Source: Renibacterium sp. | Lineage (GTDB): Bacteria; Actinomycetota; Actinomycetes; Actinomycetales; Micrococcaceae | Length of the DNA stretch: 64,000 nt | Reading direction: 5' to 3' | Assembly (NCBI GenBank): GCA_017419405.1 | Contig: JAFOLH010000014.1 | Span: forward strand, 242,274-306,273 | Part shown: piece after piece, positions 23,424 through 33,253 of the stretch | How the letters are laid out: every line of letters starts with the position of its first letter | Numbering within the stretch: position 1 is the first letter of the stretch | Position numbers and translations under genes: made by a program | Notes under the pieces: model-generated | Database searches by the model: none | Told to the model about the DNA's origin: nothing | What the model saw: only the letters and a program-made list of their open reading frames with translations

Positions 23424-26400
23424 ATGAGCACTACCGCCCTCGACCTGTTCAGCGCACCCACCCGTGCCTGGTTCCAGGGCGCCTTCGCCGGGCCTACCCC
23501 GGCACAGACCGGCGCTTGGGAAGCGATTGCGGCCGGCGCGCACGCTTTGGTGGTGGCACCCACCGGCTCCGGCAAAACGCTGGCCGCGTTCCTCTGGTCA
23601 CTGGATTCCTTGATCCGGGACCCGGACAACCCCGGGAGCCCGGGCACCAAAGTGCTCTACATTTCGCCGCTCAAGGCGCTCGGGGTGGATGTGGAGCGCA
23701 ACCTCAGGGCGCCGTTGATCGGTCTCCGGCAGCAAGCCGAGCAGCTCGGCCTGCCGGTCCCCGAGGTCAGCGTGGGCGTGCGCAGCGGCGACACCCCGGC
23801 CAATGAGCGGCGGAAACTGCTCAGCCACCCGCCGGAAATCCTGATCACCACTCCGGAATCGTTGTTCCTGATGCTGACCTCGCAGGCGCGCAAGAGCTTG
23901 CAGTCGGTACGCACCGTGATCATCGATGAAGTGCATGCGGTGGCCGGCACCAAACGGGGCGCACATCTGGCCGTCTCCCTCGAGCGCCTGGACGCCCTGC
24001 TCACCGGGCCGGACGGCACCGGCAGCCCGGCCCAACGGGTCGGCTTGTCCGCCACGGTGGAGCCGCTGGAAACCGTGGCCCGGTTCCTGACTGGCTCGGC
24101 GCCCTGCCGGATCGTGGCTCCGCCGGCCAGCAAGACCTGGGACCTGCAAGTCACCGTGCCAGTGGAGGACATGTCCGACCTCGCGTCAGCAGCAGCGGCG
24201 CACGATCTGGGGCCCGGCTCCGGCCTGCAACCGAACGCTTCGATCTGGCCTCACGTGGAGGAAAAGATCGTGGACTTGGTCACCGCAAACCGGTCCACCA
24301 TCGTGTTCGCCAATTCCCGGCGACTCGCAGAACGGCTGACCGGCCGGTTGAACGAGATCTACTTGGCCCGGCAACTTCCGGAATCCGAAGCCGAGGCGGA
24401 ATCCGCGGCCCAGCTGCCCGCGGGGCAACCCCCGGCCCAGCTGATCGGCCAAGCCGGGCTCAGCGCCGGAGCCGATCCGGTGCTGGCCAAGGCCCACCAC
24501 GGCTCGGTGTCCAAAGAACAACGCGCACTGATCGAAGACGACCTCAAGTCCGGGCGGCTGCGTTGCGTGGTGGCCACTTCCAGTCTGGAGCTGGGCATCG
24601 ACATGGGCCTGGTGGATCTGGTGATCCAAGTCGAGTCCCCGCCCAGCGTGGCCAGCGGACTGCAACGGGTGGGCCGGGCCGGGCACCAGGTCGGCGAAGT
24701 CTCACAGGGCGTGCTGTTCCCGAAGCACCGCGCGGACCTGGTGCACGCCACGGTCACCGTGGAACGGATGCTCGCCGGCCAGATCGAACCGTTGTACATT
24801 CCGGCGAACCCCCTGGACATCCTGGCGCAGCAGACCGTTGCGGCCACCGCTTTGGGCAGCCTCGACGTCGAGGAATGGTTCGACACCGTGCGGCGCAGCG
24901 CCCCGTTCAGCGCACTGCCGAGATCCGCTTTCGACGCCACCTTGGACCTGCTGGCGGGCCGCTACCCTTCGGACGATTTCGCCGAACTGCGCCCGCGGAT
25001 CATTTGGGACCGCAACGCCGGAACCATCACCGGCCGCCCCGGAGCGCAACGGCTCGCGGTGACCTCGGGCGGCACGATTCCGGACCGCGGGCTGTTCGGG
25101 GTGTACTTGGTCGGCGCGGAAGAAGGAAAGAACTCCCGCCGGGTCGGCGAACTGGACGAAGAGATGGTCTACGAATCCCGGGTGGGCGACGTTTTCGCCC
25201 TGGGTGCCACCAGCTGGCGGATCGAGGACATCACGCATGACCGGGTGCTGGTTTCGCCGGCCTTCGGGCAACCGGGCCGGCTGCCGTTCTGGAAAGGCGA
25301 CTCGCTCGGCCGGCCGGTCGAATTGGGCCGGGCGATCGGCGCCTTCATGCGGCAAGTCAGTGCCGCCCCGAAAGCCGAGGCTTTGGCGCGGTGCCGCAAA
25401 ACCGGCTTGGACGACTACGCCGCGAACAACTTGCTCGGCTATCTCGCCGAACAGGCCGAAGCCACCGGCAGCGTGCCCGATGACCGGACGCTCCTGGTGG
25501 AACGGTTCCAAGACGAACTCGGCGACTGGCGGGTGGTCCTGCACAGCCCGTTCGGGATGCCGGTGCACGCACCGTGGGCCCTGGCGGTCGGCGCGCGCCT
25601 GCAGGAGCGTTACGGACTGGACGGTTCCGCGATGGCCGCCGATGACGGCATCGTGCTGCGGGTGCCGATGATGGATGACGAGCCGCCCGGGGCCGAGCTG
25701 TTCATTTTCGAGCCCGACGAGCTGGAATCCATCGTGACCGACCAAGTCGGCGGATCGGCGCTGTTTGCTTCCCGGTTCCGGGAGTGCGCCGCCCGTGCCC
25801 TCCTGCTGCCCCGGCAGAACCCGGCCAAGCGCTCCCCGCTGTGGCAGCAACGGCAACGCTCGGCGCAACTGCTCGACGTGGCCAAGAAATACCCGAGCTT
25901 CCCGATCATCTTGGAGACCGTGCGGGAGTGCCTGCAGGACGTCTACGATCTGCCCGCGTTGAAGGGGATCGCCAGCGCCTTGGAACGGCGCGAGCTCCGA
26001 TTGACCGAGACCACCACGCAACAGCCCTCTCCGTTCGCCCGCTCGCTGCTGTTCGGCTATGTGGCCAGCTTCTTGTACGAAGGCGATTCGCCGCTCGCGG
26101 AACGCCGGGCAGCTGCGCTGTCGCTGGATCCCGCCCTGCTCAATGAATTGCTCGGCCGGGCGGAACTGCGCGAGCTCTTGGACCAAACCGTCATCGACGA
26201 GGTGTCCGCGGAACTGCAACGCACCGCCGTCGGGCGCAAAGCCCGGGGGCTGGAAGGCGTGGCCGATCTGCTGCGGCAACTCGGCCCGCTGTCCGCGGAG
26301 CAGGTCGCGCAACGGTTGGCGGTTGATCAGCGGCCGGAGTCCGGGCCCGGCACTGTCGATCCGGGCTTGGCGGATGCCACTGGCTGGCTGGCGGACTTGG

Positions 26401-28094
26401 TCCGGGCCAACCGCGCATTCCGCAGCAAAGTCGCCGGCGAACCGGTGTTCGCCGCGGTCGAAGATGCTGCCCGGCTCCGGGATGCGCTCGGCGTGCCACT
26501 GCCGATGGGCATCCCGTTGGCCTTCATCGAACCGGTAGCGGACCCGCTGGGCGATCTGGTCTCCCGCTATGCGCGCAGCCACGGCCCGTTCCTGGCGGGC
26601 GAAGCCGCCGCCGCGCTAGGTTTGGGCGTCGCCGTGCTCAGTGCTGCGTTGGAACGCCTGGCCAGTGACGGCAAAGTGGTGCAAGGCGAATTCCGGCCAG
26701 TTGCTTTGCCCGGCGAAGCCGGTGGGCTGGAATGGTGCGATGCTCAGGTCCTGCGGCGGATCCGGCAACGCTCGCTGGCCGCGCTCCGCGCCGAGGTGGA
26801 ACCCGTGGACCGCGCGGCGTTCGGCCGATTCCTGCCGTCCTGGCAACACGTCGGTTCCGGACTCCGCGGCCACGACGGCGTACTCACCGTGATCGACCAG
26901 CTCGCCGGAGTGCCGATCCCGGCATCCGCGATCGAACCCTTGGTGCTGGCTTCCCGAGTCCGGGACTATGCGCCGGGCATGCTCGACGAGCTCATGGCGG
27001 CCGGTGAAGTGCTCTGGTCCGGGATGGGTTCGCTGCCCGGCAACGACGGCTGGATTGCCTTGCATGCGGCCGATTCGCTGACGCTCAGCCACCGACCCGC
27101 CGCGGACTACGAGCCGGCCGGGCTGGCCGCGGACTTATTGGCATTTCTCGCTCCGGGCGGCGCGTACTTCTTCCAGCAATTGCGGATCGGCCTGGAAAGC
27201 GCCGAACTGCCCTCGGACCAGGCGCTGACCGCGGCCATCTGGGAGTTGGTGTGGGCAGGCCGCCTGGGCAACGACACTTTCGCCCCGGTCCGGGCAATGC
27301 TCGACGGCGGTCACACCGCGCACCAGCAAAAGGCCCGACCGGCCAGGCTTCGCCCGGCCCGGCTGGCGGGCCGGTACGCCGGCCTGGCCAAACCTGCGCA
27401 GCCGGCGCTCCAACCGATGGTCGGCGGGCGGTGGAGCTCATTGGGCCCCACCGGACCGGAACTGGATCCGACCATTCGGGCGCACGCCACCGCCGAGCTG
27501 CTGTTGGACCGCTACGGCGTGGTAACCCGGGGGCCGGTAGTCCTCGAAGGCGAGCCCGGCGGCTTCGCTTTGATGTACAAAGTACTCTCCCGGCTCGAAG
27601 AGCAGGGCCGTTGCCGGCGCGGCTACTTCATCGAAAAACTCGGCGCCGCCCAATTCGCGGTCCCGGCCACGGTGGACCGGCTGCGCAGCTTCAGCACCGA
27701 TTTCGCCGAAGACAAACCGCCGTATTCAGCGGTTGCGCTGGCCGCCACCGATCCGGCGCAGCCGTATGGCGCGGCTTTGGCCTGGCCCGGGCTGGAGGCT
27801 GCCGCTTCCGGGCACCGGCCGGGCCGCAAAGCCGGTGCCCTGGTGGTCTTGGTGGACGGCAGCCTGGTGCTCTATGTGGAACGGGGCGGGAAGACCGTGC
27901 TCTGTTTCAGCGAAGAGCTGCCCGTCCTGGAGTCCGCCGCGGCGGCCTTGGTGGCACTGGTCAAACGCGGCGCGACCGACCGGCTGGCGATGGAGAAGGT
28001 GAACGGCACGGACATTCTGGACACGTCGTTGGCCAAGGCCTTGCTGGCTGCCGGTGCCGCAACCAGCCCGCGCGGAATCCGGATCCGTGCCTGA
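23424..28094 (+). CDS. lhr: Lhr-type ATP-dependent superfamily 2 helicase
   Basis: 1556 residues, full length for bacterial Lhr. The N-terminal helicase core has Walker A PTGSGKT (Lys51), DEVH at 168-171, LSATVEPLE, the second RecA domain with TSSLELGIDMG and QRVGRAGHQ, then the winged-helix and DEAD-assoc regions. A long Lhr C-terminal extension with further winged helices fills the second half. Known Lhr proteins translocate 3'-5' on DNA and act in repair. The stop overlaps the nei-like gene by 8 nt, a pairing consistent with a repair operon. Exact start uncertain (ATGs at 23412, 23415 and 23424). Confidence 0.95.
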   Translation: MSTTALDLFSAPTRAWFQGAFAGPTPAQTGAWEAIAAGAHALVVAPTGSGKTLAAFLWSLDSLIRDPDNPGSPGTKVLYISPLKALGVDVERNLRAPLIGLRQQAEQLGLPVPEVSVGVRSGDTPANERRKLLSHPPEILITTPESLFLMLTSQARKSLQSVRTVIIDEVHAVAGTKRGAHLAVSLERLDALLTGPDGTGSPAQRVGLSATVEPLETVARFLTGSAPCRIVAPPASKTWDLQVTVPVEDMSDLASAAAAHDLGPGSGLQPNASIWPHVEEKIVDLVTANRSTIVFANSRRLAERLTGRLNEIYLARQLPESEAEAESAAQLPAGQPPAQLIGQAGLSAGADPVLAKAHHGSVSKEQRALIEDDLKSGRLRCVVATSSLELGIDMGLVDLVIQVESPPSVASGLQRVGRAGHQVGEVSQGVLFPKHRADLVHATVTVERMLAGQIEPLYIPANPLDILAQQTVAATALGSLDVEEWFDTVRRSAPFSALPRSAFDATLDLLAGRYPSDDFAELRPRIIWDRNAGTITGRPGAQRLAVTSGGTIPDRGLFGVYLVGAEEGKNSRRVGELDEEMVYESRVGDVFALGATSWRIEDITHDRVLVSPAFGQPGRLPFWKGDSLGRPVELGRAIGAFMRQVSAAPKAEALARCRKTGLDDYAANNLLGYLAEQAEATGSVPDDRTLLVERFQDELGDWRVVLHSPFGMPVHAPWALAVGARLQERYGLDGSAMAADDGIVLRVPMMDDEPPGAELFIFEPDELESIVTDQVGGSALFASRFRECAARALLLPRQNPAKRSPLWQQRQRSAQLLDVAKKYPSFPIILETVRECLQDVYDLPALKGIASALERRELRLTETTTQQPSPFARSLLFGYVASFLYEGDSPLAERRAAALSLDPALLNELLGRAELRELLDQTVIDEVSAELQRTAVGRKARGLEGVADLLRQLGPLSAEQVAQRLAVDQRPESGPGTVDPGLADATGWLADLVRANRAFRSKVAGEPVFAAVEDAARLRDALGVPLPMGIPLAFIEPVADPLGDLVSRYARSHGPFLAGEAAAALGLGVAVLSAALERLASDGKVVQGEFRPVALPGEAGGLEWCDAQVLRRIRQRSLAALRAEVEPVDRAAFGRFLPSWQHVGSGLRGHDGVLTVIDQLAGVPIPASAIEPLVLASRVRDYAPGMLDELMAAGEVLWSGMGSLPGNDGWIALHAADSLTLSHRPAADYEPAGLAADLLAFLAPGGAYFFQQLRIGLESAELPSDQALTAAIWELVWAGRLGNDTFAPVRAMLDGGHTAHQQKARPARLRPARLAGRYAGLAKPAQPALQPMVGGRWSSLGPTGPELDPTIRAHATAELLLDRYGVVTRGPVVLEGEPGGFALMYKVLSRLEEQGRCRRGYFIEKLGAAQFAVPATVDRLRSFSTDFAEDKPPYSAVALAATDPAQPYGAALAWPGLEAAASGHRPGRKAGALVVLVDGSLVLYVERGGKTVLCFSEELPVLESAAAALVALVKRGATDRLAMEKVNGTDILDTSLAKALLAAGAATSPRGIRIRA

Positions 28095-28869
28095 GGGCGA
28101 CACCGTCTGGCGGCAGACGGTGGCCCTGGATGCGGCGCTGCGCGGCAAGGAAATCCTGCGCAGCGATTTCCGGGTACCGGCCTTCGCAACTGTTGATCTC
28201 CGCGGCTCCACCGTCTCCCGGGCGTATCCGCGGGGGAAGCATCTGCTCATCGAAACCGCGTCCGTGGAGGGGCGGATCACGGTGGTCCATTCGCATTTGA
28301 AAATGGAAGGCAGCTGGCAGCTCTACCGGCCCGGCGAGCCCTGGCGCCGGCCGGCGCACACCGCAAGGGCCGTGCTGGAGGTCGCCGACGCCGTCGCGGT
28401 CGGCTTTTCCCTGGGATTGCTCGAGGTGCTCCCGGCCGCTGAGCTGGATCTGGATTTCCTCGGCCCCGACCTGCTCGGCCCGGATTGGGATGCCGCGGAA
28501 GCGCAGCGCCGGCTCGAGGCCGATCCGCAACGGCCCATTGGGGCCGCCCTGCTGGATCAACGGAACCTCGCCGGAATCGGCAATATCTACCGGAACGAAC
28601 TCTGCTTCCTGGTCGGTGCACACCCGGAACGCCCCACCGCCTCGGTTGACCTGCCGCGCATTCTGGGCCTGGCCAAAAGACTGCTGGAAGCCAATAAAGC
28701 ACGCAGCCTACGCAGCACCACCGGCAGCGCAGCCCGCGCCGATGCCGCCAGTTGGGTTTACCGCCGGGAGCACCTGCCCTGCCGGCGTTGCGGCACCCGG
28801 ATCCGGCAGGAGCAGCTCGACGGCAGGACCATCTTCAGCTGCCCGCACTGCCAGCCCCGGGATTGGTGA
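28087..28869 (+). CDS. Fpg/Nei-family DNA glycosylase (endonuclease VIII type)
   Basis: 260 residues from a GTG at 28087, chosen because the family requires Pro2-Glu3 at the processed N-terminus and this start gives PEGDTVWRQ. Other features are the Lys in YPRGKHLL, the helix-two-turn-helix LDQRNLAGIGNIYRNE, and a C-terminal zinc finger with CRRCGT...CPHC. It excises oxidised bases and cleaves the strand through a Schiff base. It overlaps lhr by 8 nt, so the two are coupled. Confidence 0.94.
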   Translation: MPEGDTVWRQTVALDAALRGKEILRSDFRVPAFATVDLRGSTVSRAYPRGKHLLIETASVEGRITVVHSHLKMEGSWQLYRPGEPWRRPAHTARAVLEVADAVAVGFSLGLLEVLPAAELDLDFLGPDLLGPDWDAAEAQRRLEADPQRPIGAALLDQRNLAGIGNIYRNELCFLVGAHPERPTASVDLPRILGLAKRLLEANKARSLRSTTGSAARADAASWVYRREHLPCRRCGTRIRQEQLDGRTIFSCPHCQPRDW

Positions 28870-28892
28870 CCGGGCCGCAGGAACCGAGCCGG

Positions 28893-28904
28893 TAAACTCG
28901 CTTG
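28893..28904 (+). promoter_or_regulatory. -10 box for leaderless pseudouridine synthase mRNA
   Basis: TAAACT at 28893-28898, then 6 nt, then GTG at 28905. No SD. No clear -35. Confidence 0.5.
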
Positions 28905-29819
28905 GTGATGGAATCCCCGCTACCGGTGCGCAATGGCGTGAACGCCACCAGATTGCGGCTGCCCGATGCGGGGCCCTGGGCCACCGCCATGGACTACGTA
29001 CTGGACCGCTTCGACCACGTAGACCCGCAAGGGATCATCGAACGGTTCGAGCGCGGCGAGGTGCAAGGCCTCGGCGGCGTCCCGATCACTCCCCGGACGC
29101 CGTTGGGCGAGCACACCTTCCTCTGGTACTACCGGGAACTGCCGGTGGAAACCCGGCTCCCGGTGGAATTGTCGGTGCTGCACCAGGACGACGATCTGCT
29201 GGTCGTCGACAAACCGCATTTCCTGCCCACCACACCGGGCGGCAGGTACGTGGCCGAATCGGCTCTGGTCCGGCTGCGGATCCTCTTGGAGTTGCCGGAT
29301 CTGGTCCCGATCCACCGGCTGGACCGGATGACCGCCGGTGTACTGCTCTTCGCCGTGAACCCCAAAACCCGGGGCAAGTACCAGTTGCTCTTCGAGCGCC
29401 GCGAAGTGCGCAAAAGCTATCAGGCCGTGGCCCCGGTACGCCCCGACCTGTCCCTGCCGCTGACCATGCGCAGCCGGATGTTCAAATCCCGCAGCTACCT
29501 GTTGAGCCAGGAAATCCCCGGGGCCCCGAATGCCGAGACCCGGGTGGTGCTGCAGCGTTCCTGGTCCGCTCCGGCCGGGGAGCGCGGGCTGTACCGGCTG
29601 GAGCCGCACAGCGGCAAAACCCATCAGCTGCGGGTGCACATGGCCGCCCTGGGCCTGGGCATCGTGAACGATCCGTTCTACCCGGTGTTGCAGGAGGAAG
29701 CTCCGGACGACTATGCGAAACCGCTCCAATTGCTGGCCCGGCAACTCGAATTCACCGATCCGCTCAGCGGCCGCGAGGTAGCCTATACCAGCCGGCTCAG
29801 CCTGGCCGAAGCGCACTGA
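28905..29819 (+). CDS. RluA-type pseudouridine synthase
   Basis: 304 residues. The catalytic segment HRLDRMTAGVLLFA has the nucleophilic Asp near residue 140. It is preceded by DDDLLVVDKPHFLPTTPGG and followed by KSYQAVAPV and HSGKTHQLRVHMAALGLGIVND, all standard RluA/RluD-family blocks. It isomerises uridine in rRNA or tRNA; the target base cannot be told. The N-terminal 90 residues are unlike the usual S4 domain. The GTG at 28905 is favoured by the -10 box 6 nt upstream. Confidence 0.92.
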   Translation: MMESPLPVRNGVNATRLRLPDAGPWATAMDYVLDRFDHVDPQGIIERFERGEVQGLGGVPITPRTPLGEHTFLWYYRELPVETRLPVELSVLHQDDDLLVVDKPHFLPTTPGGRYVAESALVRLRILLELPDLVPIHRLDRMTAGVLLFAVNPKTRGKYQLLFERREVRKSYQAVAPVRPDLSLPLTMRSRMFKSRSYLLSQEIPGAPNAETRVVLQRSWSAPAGERGLYRLEPHSGKTHQLRVHMAALGLGIVNDPFYPVLQEEAPDDYAKPLQLLARQLEFTDPLSGREVAYTSRLSLAEAH

Positions 29820-29865
29820 TTCCGGCACCGGACACCCCAGGCGTGGCGTTCCGGGAACCGGAAGC

Positions 29866-30174
29866 TCAGGAAACGAACAACCACTTCCCGCGCTCCCGGC
29901 GCAGCGTGGTCAGCCGACCGGTCACCGCCACCTCGTCGACCGCGGACTGCATGGCCGCCGCAGCCGCCGCAGCGCGTTGGTTTTCGTCATCGGTGCTGCT
30001 CGCCTCCACCAGGAAGCGCACTGTGATCACCGGAACTCCGGCTACCACATCGAGTGAATTCGCCTCGACCAGGTGAATGGAACCCATTGCCGCAAGCGCA
30101 GTGGCCATCACGGCTTCGGGTTTGTTCCCCGGACGGAGCCCGGTGATCTTCAGGACCGCGCGGAAAGAAGGCAC
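29866..30174 (-). CDS. Conserved hypothetical protein
   Basis: 102 residues, soluble, with regular beta-alpha alternation (SFRAVLKITGLRPG, VMATALAAMGSIHLVEANSLDV, PVITVRFLVEAS) and an Ala-rich helix AAAAAAAMQSAVDEVA. No catalytic motif or export signal. The pattern suggests a small ferredoxin-like fold. It stands alone between convergent and codirectional neighbours. Function unknown. Confidence 0.7.
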   Translation of the reverse strand: MPSFRAVLKITGLRPGNKPEAVMATALAAMGSIHLVEANSLDVVAGVPVITVRFLVEASSTDDENQRAAAAAAAMQSAVDEVAVTGRLTTLRRERGKWLFVS

Positions 30175-30234
30175 CCGAACAGCCTAGCCGGTGGAGACGA
30201 CCGCCGGGCTCCGGTGCCGACGTCGGATCTGCGG

Positions 30235-30795
30235 TTAGCTCGCGGCCGATACCGCCTCGTCGTACCGCGGCTTGAGCGCGGTCCAAGCCGGTAGATGCAC
30301 CCGGTACCAATTCGCCCAATCGATGCTGCCGCCGTCGAGCACCGAGGCCAGGTGATCCAGGTGGACGTGCCAGCCAGCCAGATTGCTGGACAGATCGGTC
30401 CTCGCCAGCTCCGGAACCGCCAAGCTGCAACTGAACCGCAATTCGGTGCCTTCGCCGCCGTCGCGCCCGGCGCCCGGCACCGGTCGCAACTCCCAGCGCA
30501 ATAGCCCGTGCGCGCTGTTCTGCACCACGAACAACCGCTCCGGCTGCAGCTCGACCACCGAGCCGGTCCACCAATCCATCGGCGCTTCGCCCGGCGGGGT
30601 ATTGAGCCAGCGCAGGTCCCATCGCCCGCCGGGGACCAGCTCGCCCCTGGCCTGCGCCCACCAGAGCTTGGTCTGCTCCGGATCAGTCAGCGCCCGCCAC
30701 ACGGCAGCCACCGGATGCGGATAGTGCCGCAGATAGCGCAGCACCGCGGTTCCGTCGTCGGCGATTTCCAAAGTACCCAATTTCTCGTCCATCAT
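30235..30795 (-). CDS. SRPBCC (AHSA1-like) protein
   Basis: 186 residues from the ATG at 30795, which overlaps the stop of the ArsR gene (ATGA); a second ATG follows directly. The START/AHSA1 pattern is clear: LRYLRHYPHPVAAVWRALTD at the start, then WWAQARGELVPGGRWDL, ERLFVVQNSAHGLLRWEL and a C-terminal helix GWHVHLDHLASVLDGG. ArsR-SRPBCC pairs are widespread and the ligand is usually unknown. The C-terminal WYRVHLPAWTALKPRYDEAV is an extension. Confidence 0.88.
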   Translation of the reverse strand: MMDEKLGTLEIADDGTAVLRYLRHYPHPVAAVWRALTDPEQTKLWWAQARGELVPGGRWDLRWLNTPPGEAPMDWWTGSVVELQPERLFVVQNSAHGLLRWELRPVPGAGRDGGEGTELRFSCSLAVPELARTDLSSNLAGWHVHLDHLASVLDGGSIDWANWYRVHLPAWTALKPRYDEAVSAAS

Positions 30796-31133
30796 CGTCC
30801 CTTCGCCTTGGTGTCGGTGGCCGCCGGCCCGGCTGTTGCCTCCAGGAATTCGCCCAACGCATCCAGCTGCCCGCTCCATAGCGCCCGGATGCCGGAGAGC
30901 CAGTCGGCCAGCTCGTCGAACCGCTCGGGTTTGAGCGAATAGATCCGTTGTTGCGCCCGGGGCCTCGATTCGACGAACCCCGCTTCACGCAGGATCCGGA
31001 GGTGGCGCGAGGTGCCCGGCTGGCTCAACTCCAGCTTGGCCCCGAGCTCGCCCGCGGTTCGCGGCGAGGCCCGGAGCAGATCGACGATCCGCCGTCGCTG
31101 CGGGTCCGCCAAAACATCGAAAGCTTCTTGCAT
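30792..31133 (-). CDS. ArsR-family transcriptional regulator
   Basis: 113 residues. The winged helix is easily read: QEAFDVLADPQRRRIVDLLR, RTAGELGAKLELSQPGTSRHL (recognition helix), ILREAGFVESRPRAQQRIYSL (wing). No ArsR-type metal cysteines, so it belongs to the metal-independent branch paired with SRPBCC proteins. It is the first gene of the pair. The AT-rich region 31134-31180 upstream should hold the promoter and operator. Confidence 0.92.
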   Translation of the reverse strand: MQEAFDVLADPQRRRIVDLLRASPRTAGELGAKLELSQPGTSRHLRILREAGFVESRPRAQQRIYSLKPERFDELADWLSGIRALWSGQLDALGEFLEATAGPAATDTKAKGR

Positions 31134-31212
31134 CTCTTAAATTTACTTGGAACTTATATAAGCGTCAATAATATATAGGAATACCGTGCGGTGTCCCGGG
31201 GTTGCGCTGAGC

Positions 31213-31998
31213 ATGACCGCTCAGTCCTGGGAAGATTTCCGTGCCGAACGCAACCGCAGCCTGCCTGCGCCGCATGGTTGGCTCAGCCTCACCTCGTTGC
31301 AATGGCTGCCCGGCGAACCGGGGCCGCTCGTCGGGCTTCCCGGCCGGTGGAGCGCGGCCGACGGCGTGGCCCGGGTGAGCGCGGCAGCCGCCGACGGGCT
31401 GCTTCTGGTCCGGGGTGGCAGTGCCAATCAGAACCAGGCCGTGGACGGAACCATCGAAGCCCGGCTGGCCGAAGACGAGTCACTCAACTGGCTCCGTTCC
31501 GGAACCGTATTGCTGGAACTGGCGATGCGCGGCGGGGCCTATGCGATCCGCACCCGGGATGCCCAGGCTCCGGCCCTGCAGGGATTCAACGGAGTCCCGG
31601 TTTTCGATTACGGCTCGGAATTCGCGCTCACCGGCCAGTTCCACCGATTCCCGGAGGCCCAAGAACGCGACATCGCCACCGCGAATCCGCGGGTGCCCGG
31701 CAGGGCGTCGTTCATCGGCGAGGTGGTCTTCGAACTCGACGGGCAACCGCAGACCTTGCTGGCGCAAAAGAACGGCAGCGGCCTGCTGCTGAATTTCCGG
31801 GACGCCAGCAACGGCTCCGAAACCGCCGGTTGGCGGTTCTTGAGCACCGAGGCCCCCGACGCCGACGGCAAAGTGCTGCTCGACTTCAACTTTTCGCTCA
31901 ACTGGCCCAGCGGCTTCAGTGCGTTCGGAACCTGCCCGCAACCGGTTCCGGAAAACACCCTTCCGGCCCGGATAGCGGCGGGCGAAAAGCTGCCCTGA
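31213..31998 (+). CDS. DUF1684 family protein
   Basis: 261 residues from the ATG at 31213; a GTG at 31186 is an alternative. Family features: WEDFRAERNRSLPAPHGWLSL at the N-terminus, RGGAYAIRTRDAQAP, FHRFPEAQERDI, and the C-terminal DGKVLLDFNFSLNWP...FGTCPQPVPENTLPARIAAGEK, which in this family holds the conserved FNxxxNPxC-like block. No signal peptide. Biochemical role unknown. Confidence 0.88.
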   Translation: MTAQSWEDFRAERNRSLPAPHGWLSLTSLQWLPGEPGPLVGLPGRWSAADGVARVSAAAADGLLLVRGGSANQNQAVDGTIEARLAEDESLNWLRSGTVLLELAMRGGAYAIRTRDAQAPALQGFNGVPVFDYGSEFALTGQFHRFPEAQERDIATANPRVPGRASFIGEVVFELDGQPQTLLAQKNGSGLLLNFRDASNGSETAGWRFLSTEAPDADGKVLLDFNFSLNWPSGFSAFGTCPQPVPENTLPARIAAGEKLP

Positions 31999-32077
31999 GC
32001 CGCCCAAGAATCTGGGCTGTCCAAGAATCTCAACTGTCCAGTGCAATGGCGGCCGCGATTCCAGCTGCGGGGATCGC

Positions 32078-33253
32078 TCAAACGATCGCCGAGACCCCGG
32101 TGATCGACCGCCCCACAATGAGCGTATTGATTTCGTGCGAGCCTTCATAGGTGTAAATCGCCTCGGCGTCCGCGAAGCACTTGGCCATCCGGTAGTCGGT
32201 GACGATTCCGTTGCCGCCCAGGATCGAGCGTCCGGCGGCAACGGTTTCACGCATCCGCTCCGTGGTGAAGGCCTTCGCCAACGCCACCTGGTCCATGCCC
32301 ATCTGCGGCAAGGAGGTCAGCTGCGCCATCATGGCCAATGAGGCCATGGCGTTGCCGAGCATCTTCACCAGCTGCGCCTGGACCAGTTGGAAGGATGCAA
32401 TCGGGCGGCCGAACTGCATGCGTTCCACCGCATACTGCCGGGCGATCTCGAAGGCGCCGAGTTGCTGGCCGACGGCCTGCCAGGACACCATCACCCGGGA
32501 GCCTTGCAACAGCACATTGGTGTCTTTGAACGAATCGATGCCCTGGAACCGGTCCGCTTCGGCAACCCGGACGCCGTCGAGCCGGATGTCCGCGTTCTGT
32601 ACCGTGCGCAGCGCGGTTTTGTGTTCGATTTTCTGCCGGCTGACCCCCGGCAATTCCGCATTCAGGATGAACCCGCGCATAGCACCGTCTTCGGTGTCCC
32701 GGGCCCAGATCAGCATGTGATCGCAAAATGTCCCATTGCCGATCCAACGCTTGGCGCCGTTGAGTACCCACTCCTCGCCGTCCCGGCGCGCCGTCGTCGT
32801 CATCCCGCCGGCCACGTCGGAGCCGTGCTCCGGCTCGGTGAGCGCAAAGGCTCCAGTGCTGCGCAGCGCCAGGGCATCGGCCAGATAACGCGAACGCTGC
32901 TCGTCATTGCCGAACAAATACAGCGACTCCACGAATAAGTCGTGGTGCACCAGGAAGAACGTGGCCAACGAAGTGTCCACCTTGGTGATCTCGGCGATGA
33001 CCAATCCGGCGAACAGCGGGCTGTAGCCCTGCTGGATCGCGGTGGAAAGCCCCAGCTTGGCCAGTTCCGGCAGGATATGCGCCGGGAATTCGGCGTCGTT
33101 CCACCATTGGACGCAATACGGGGTGACATGTTCGGCGAGGAAGTTCCGCAGTTGCACCAACTTCTGCTTCTCGAAGCCGGTCAGTCCGGATTCGAACTGG
33201 TAGAAGTCCGCCTCGGGCAAGCCGAGCACGGGCTCGGCATGGCCTGGGATCAT
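32078..33253 (-). CDS. Acyl-CoA dehydrogenase (glutaryl-CoA dehydrogenase-like)
   Basis: 391 residues. FAD enzyme oxidising an acyl-CoA at the alpha-beta bond. Blocks: [17 protein letters not shown] (FAD/substrate strand), [65 protein letters not shown], in pieces along the usual order. The Glu in YEGSHEIN is the catalytic base, and this context with IVGRSITG resembles the glutaryl-CoA dehydrogenase branch. It overlaps the SDR gene by 4 nt, so both probably serve one degradation pathway. Confidence 0.93.
   Translation of the reverse strand: MIPGHAEPVLGLPEADFYQFESGLTGFEKQKLVQLRNFLAEHVTPYCVQWWNDAEFPAHILPELAKLGLSTAIQQGYSPLFAGLVIAEITKVDTSLATFFLVHHDLFVESLYLFGNDEQRSRYLADALALRSTGAFALTEPEHGSDVAGGMTTTARRDGEEWVLNGAKRWIGNGTFCDHMLIWARDTEDGAMRGFILNAELPGVSRQKIEHKTALRTVQNADIRLDGVRVAEADRFQGIDSFKDTNVLLQGSRVMVSWQAVGQQLGAFEIARQYAVERMQFGRPIASFQLVQAQLVKMLGNAMASLAMMAQLTSLPQMGMDQVALAKAFTTERMRETVAAGRSILGGNGIVTDYRMAKCFADAEAIYTYEGSHEINTLIVGRSITGVSAIV

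Noticed and set aside
24702..26582. Long minus-strand frame opposite lhr
   Set aside because: Antisense shadow of the helicase; no start signal and no domain match.
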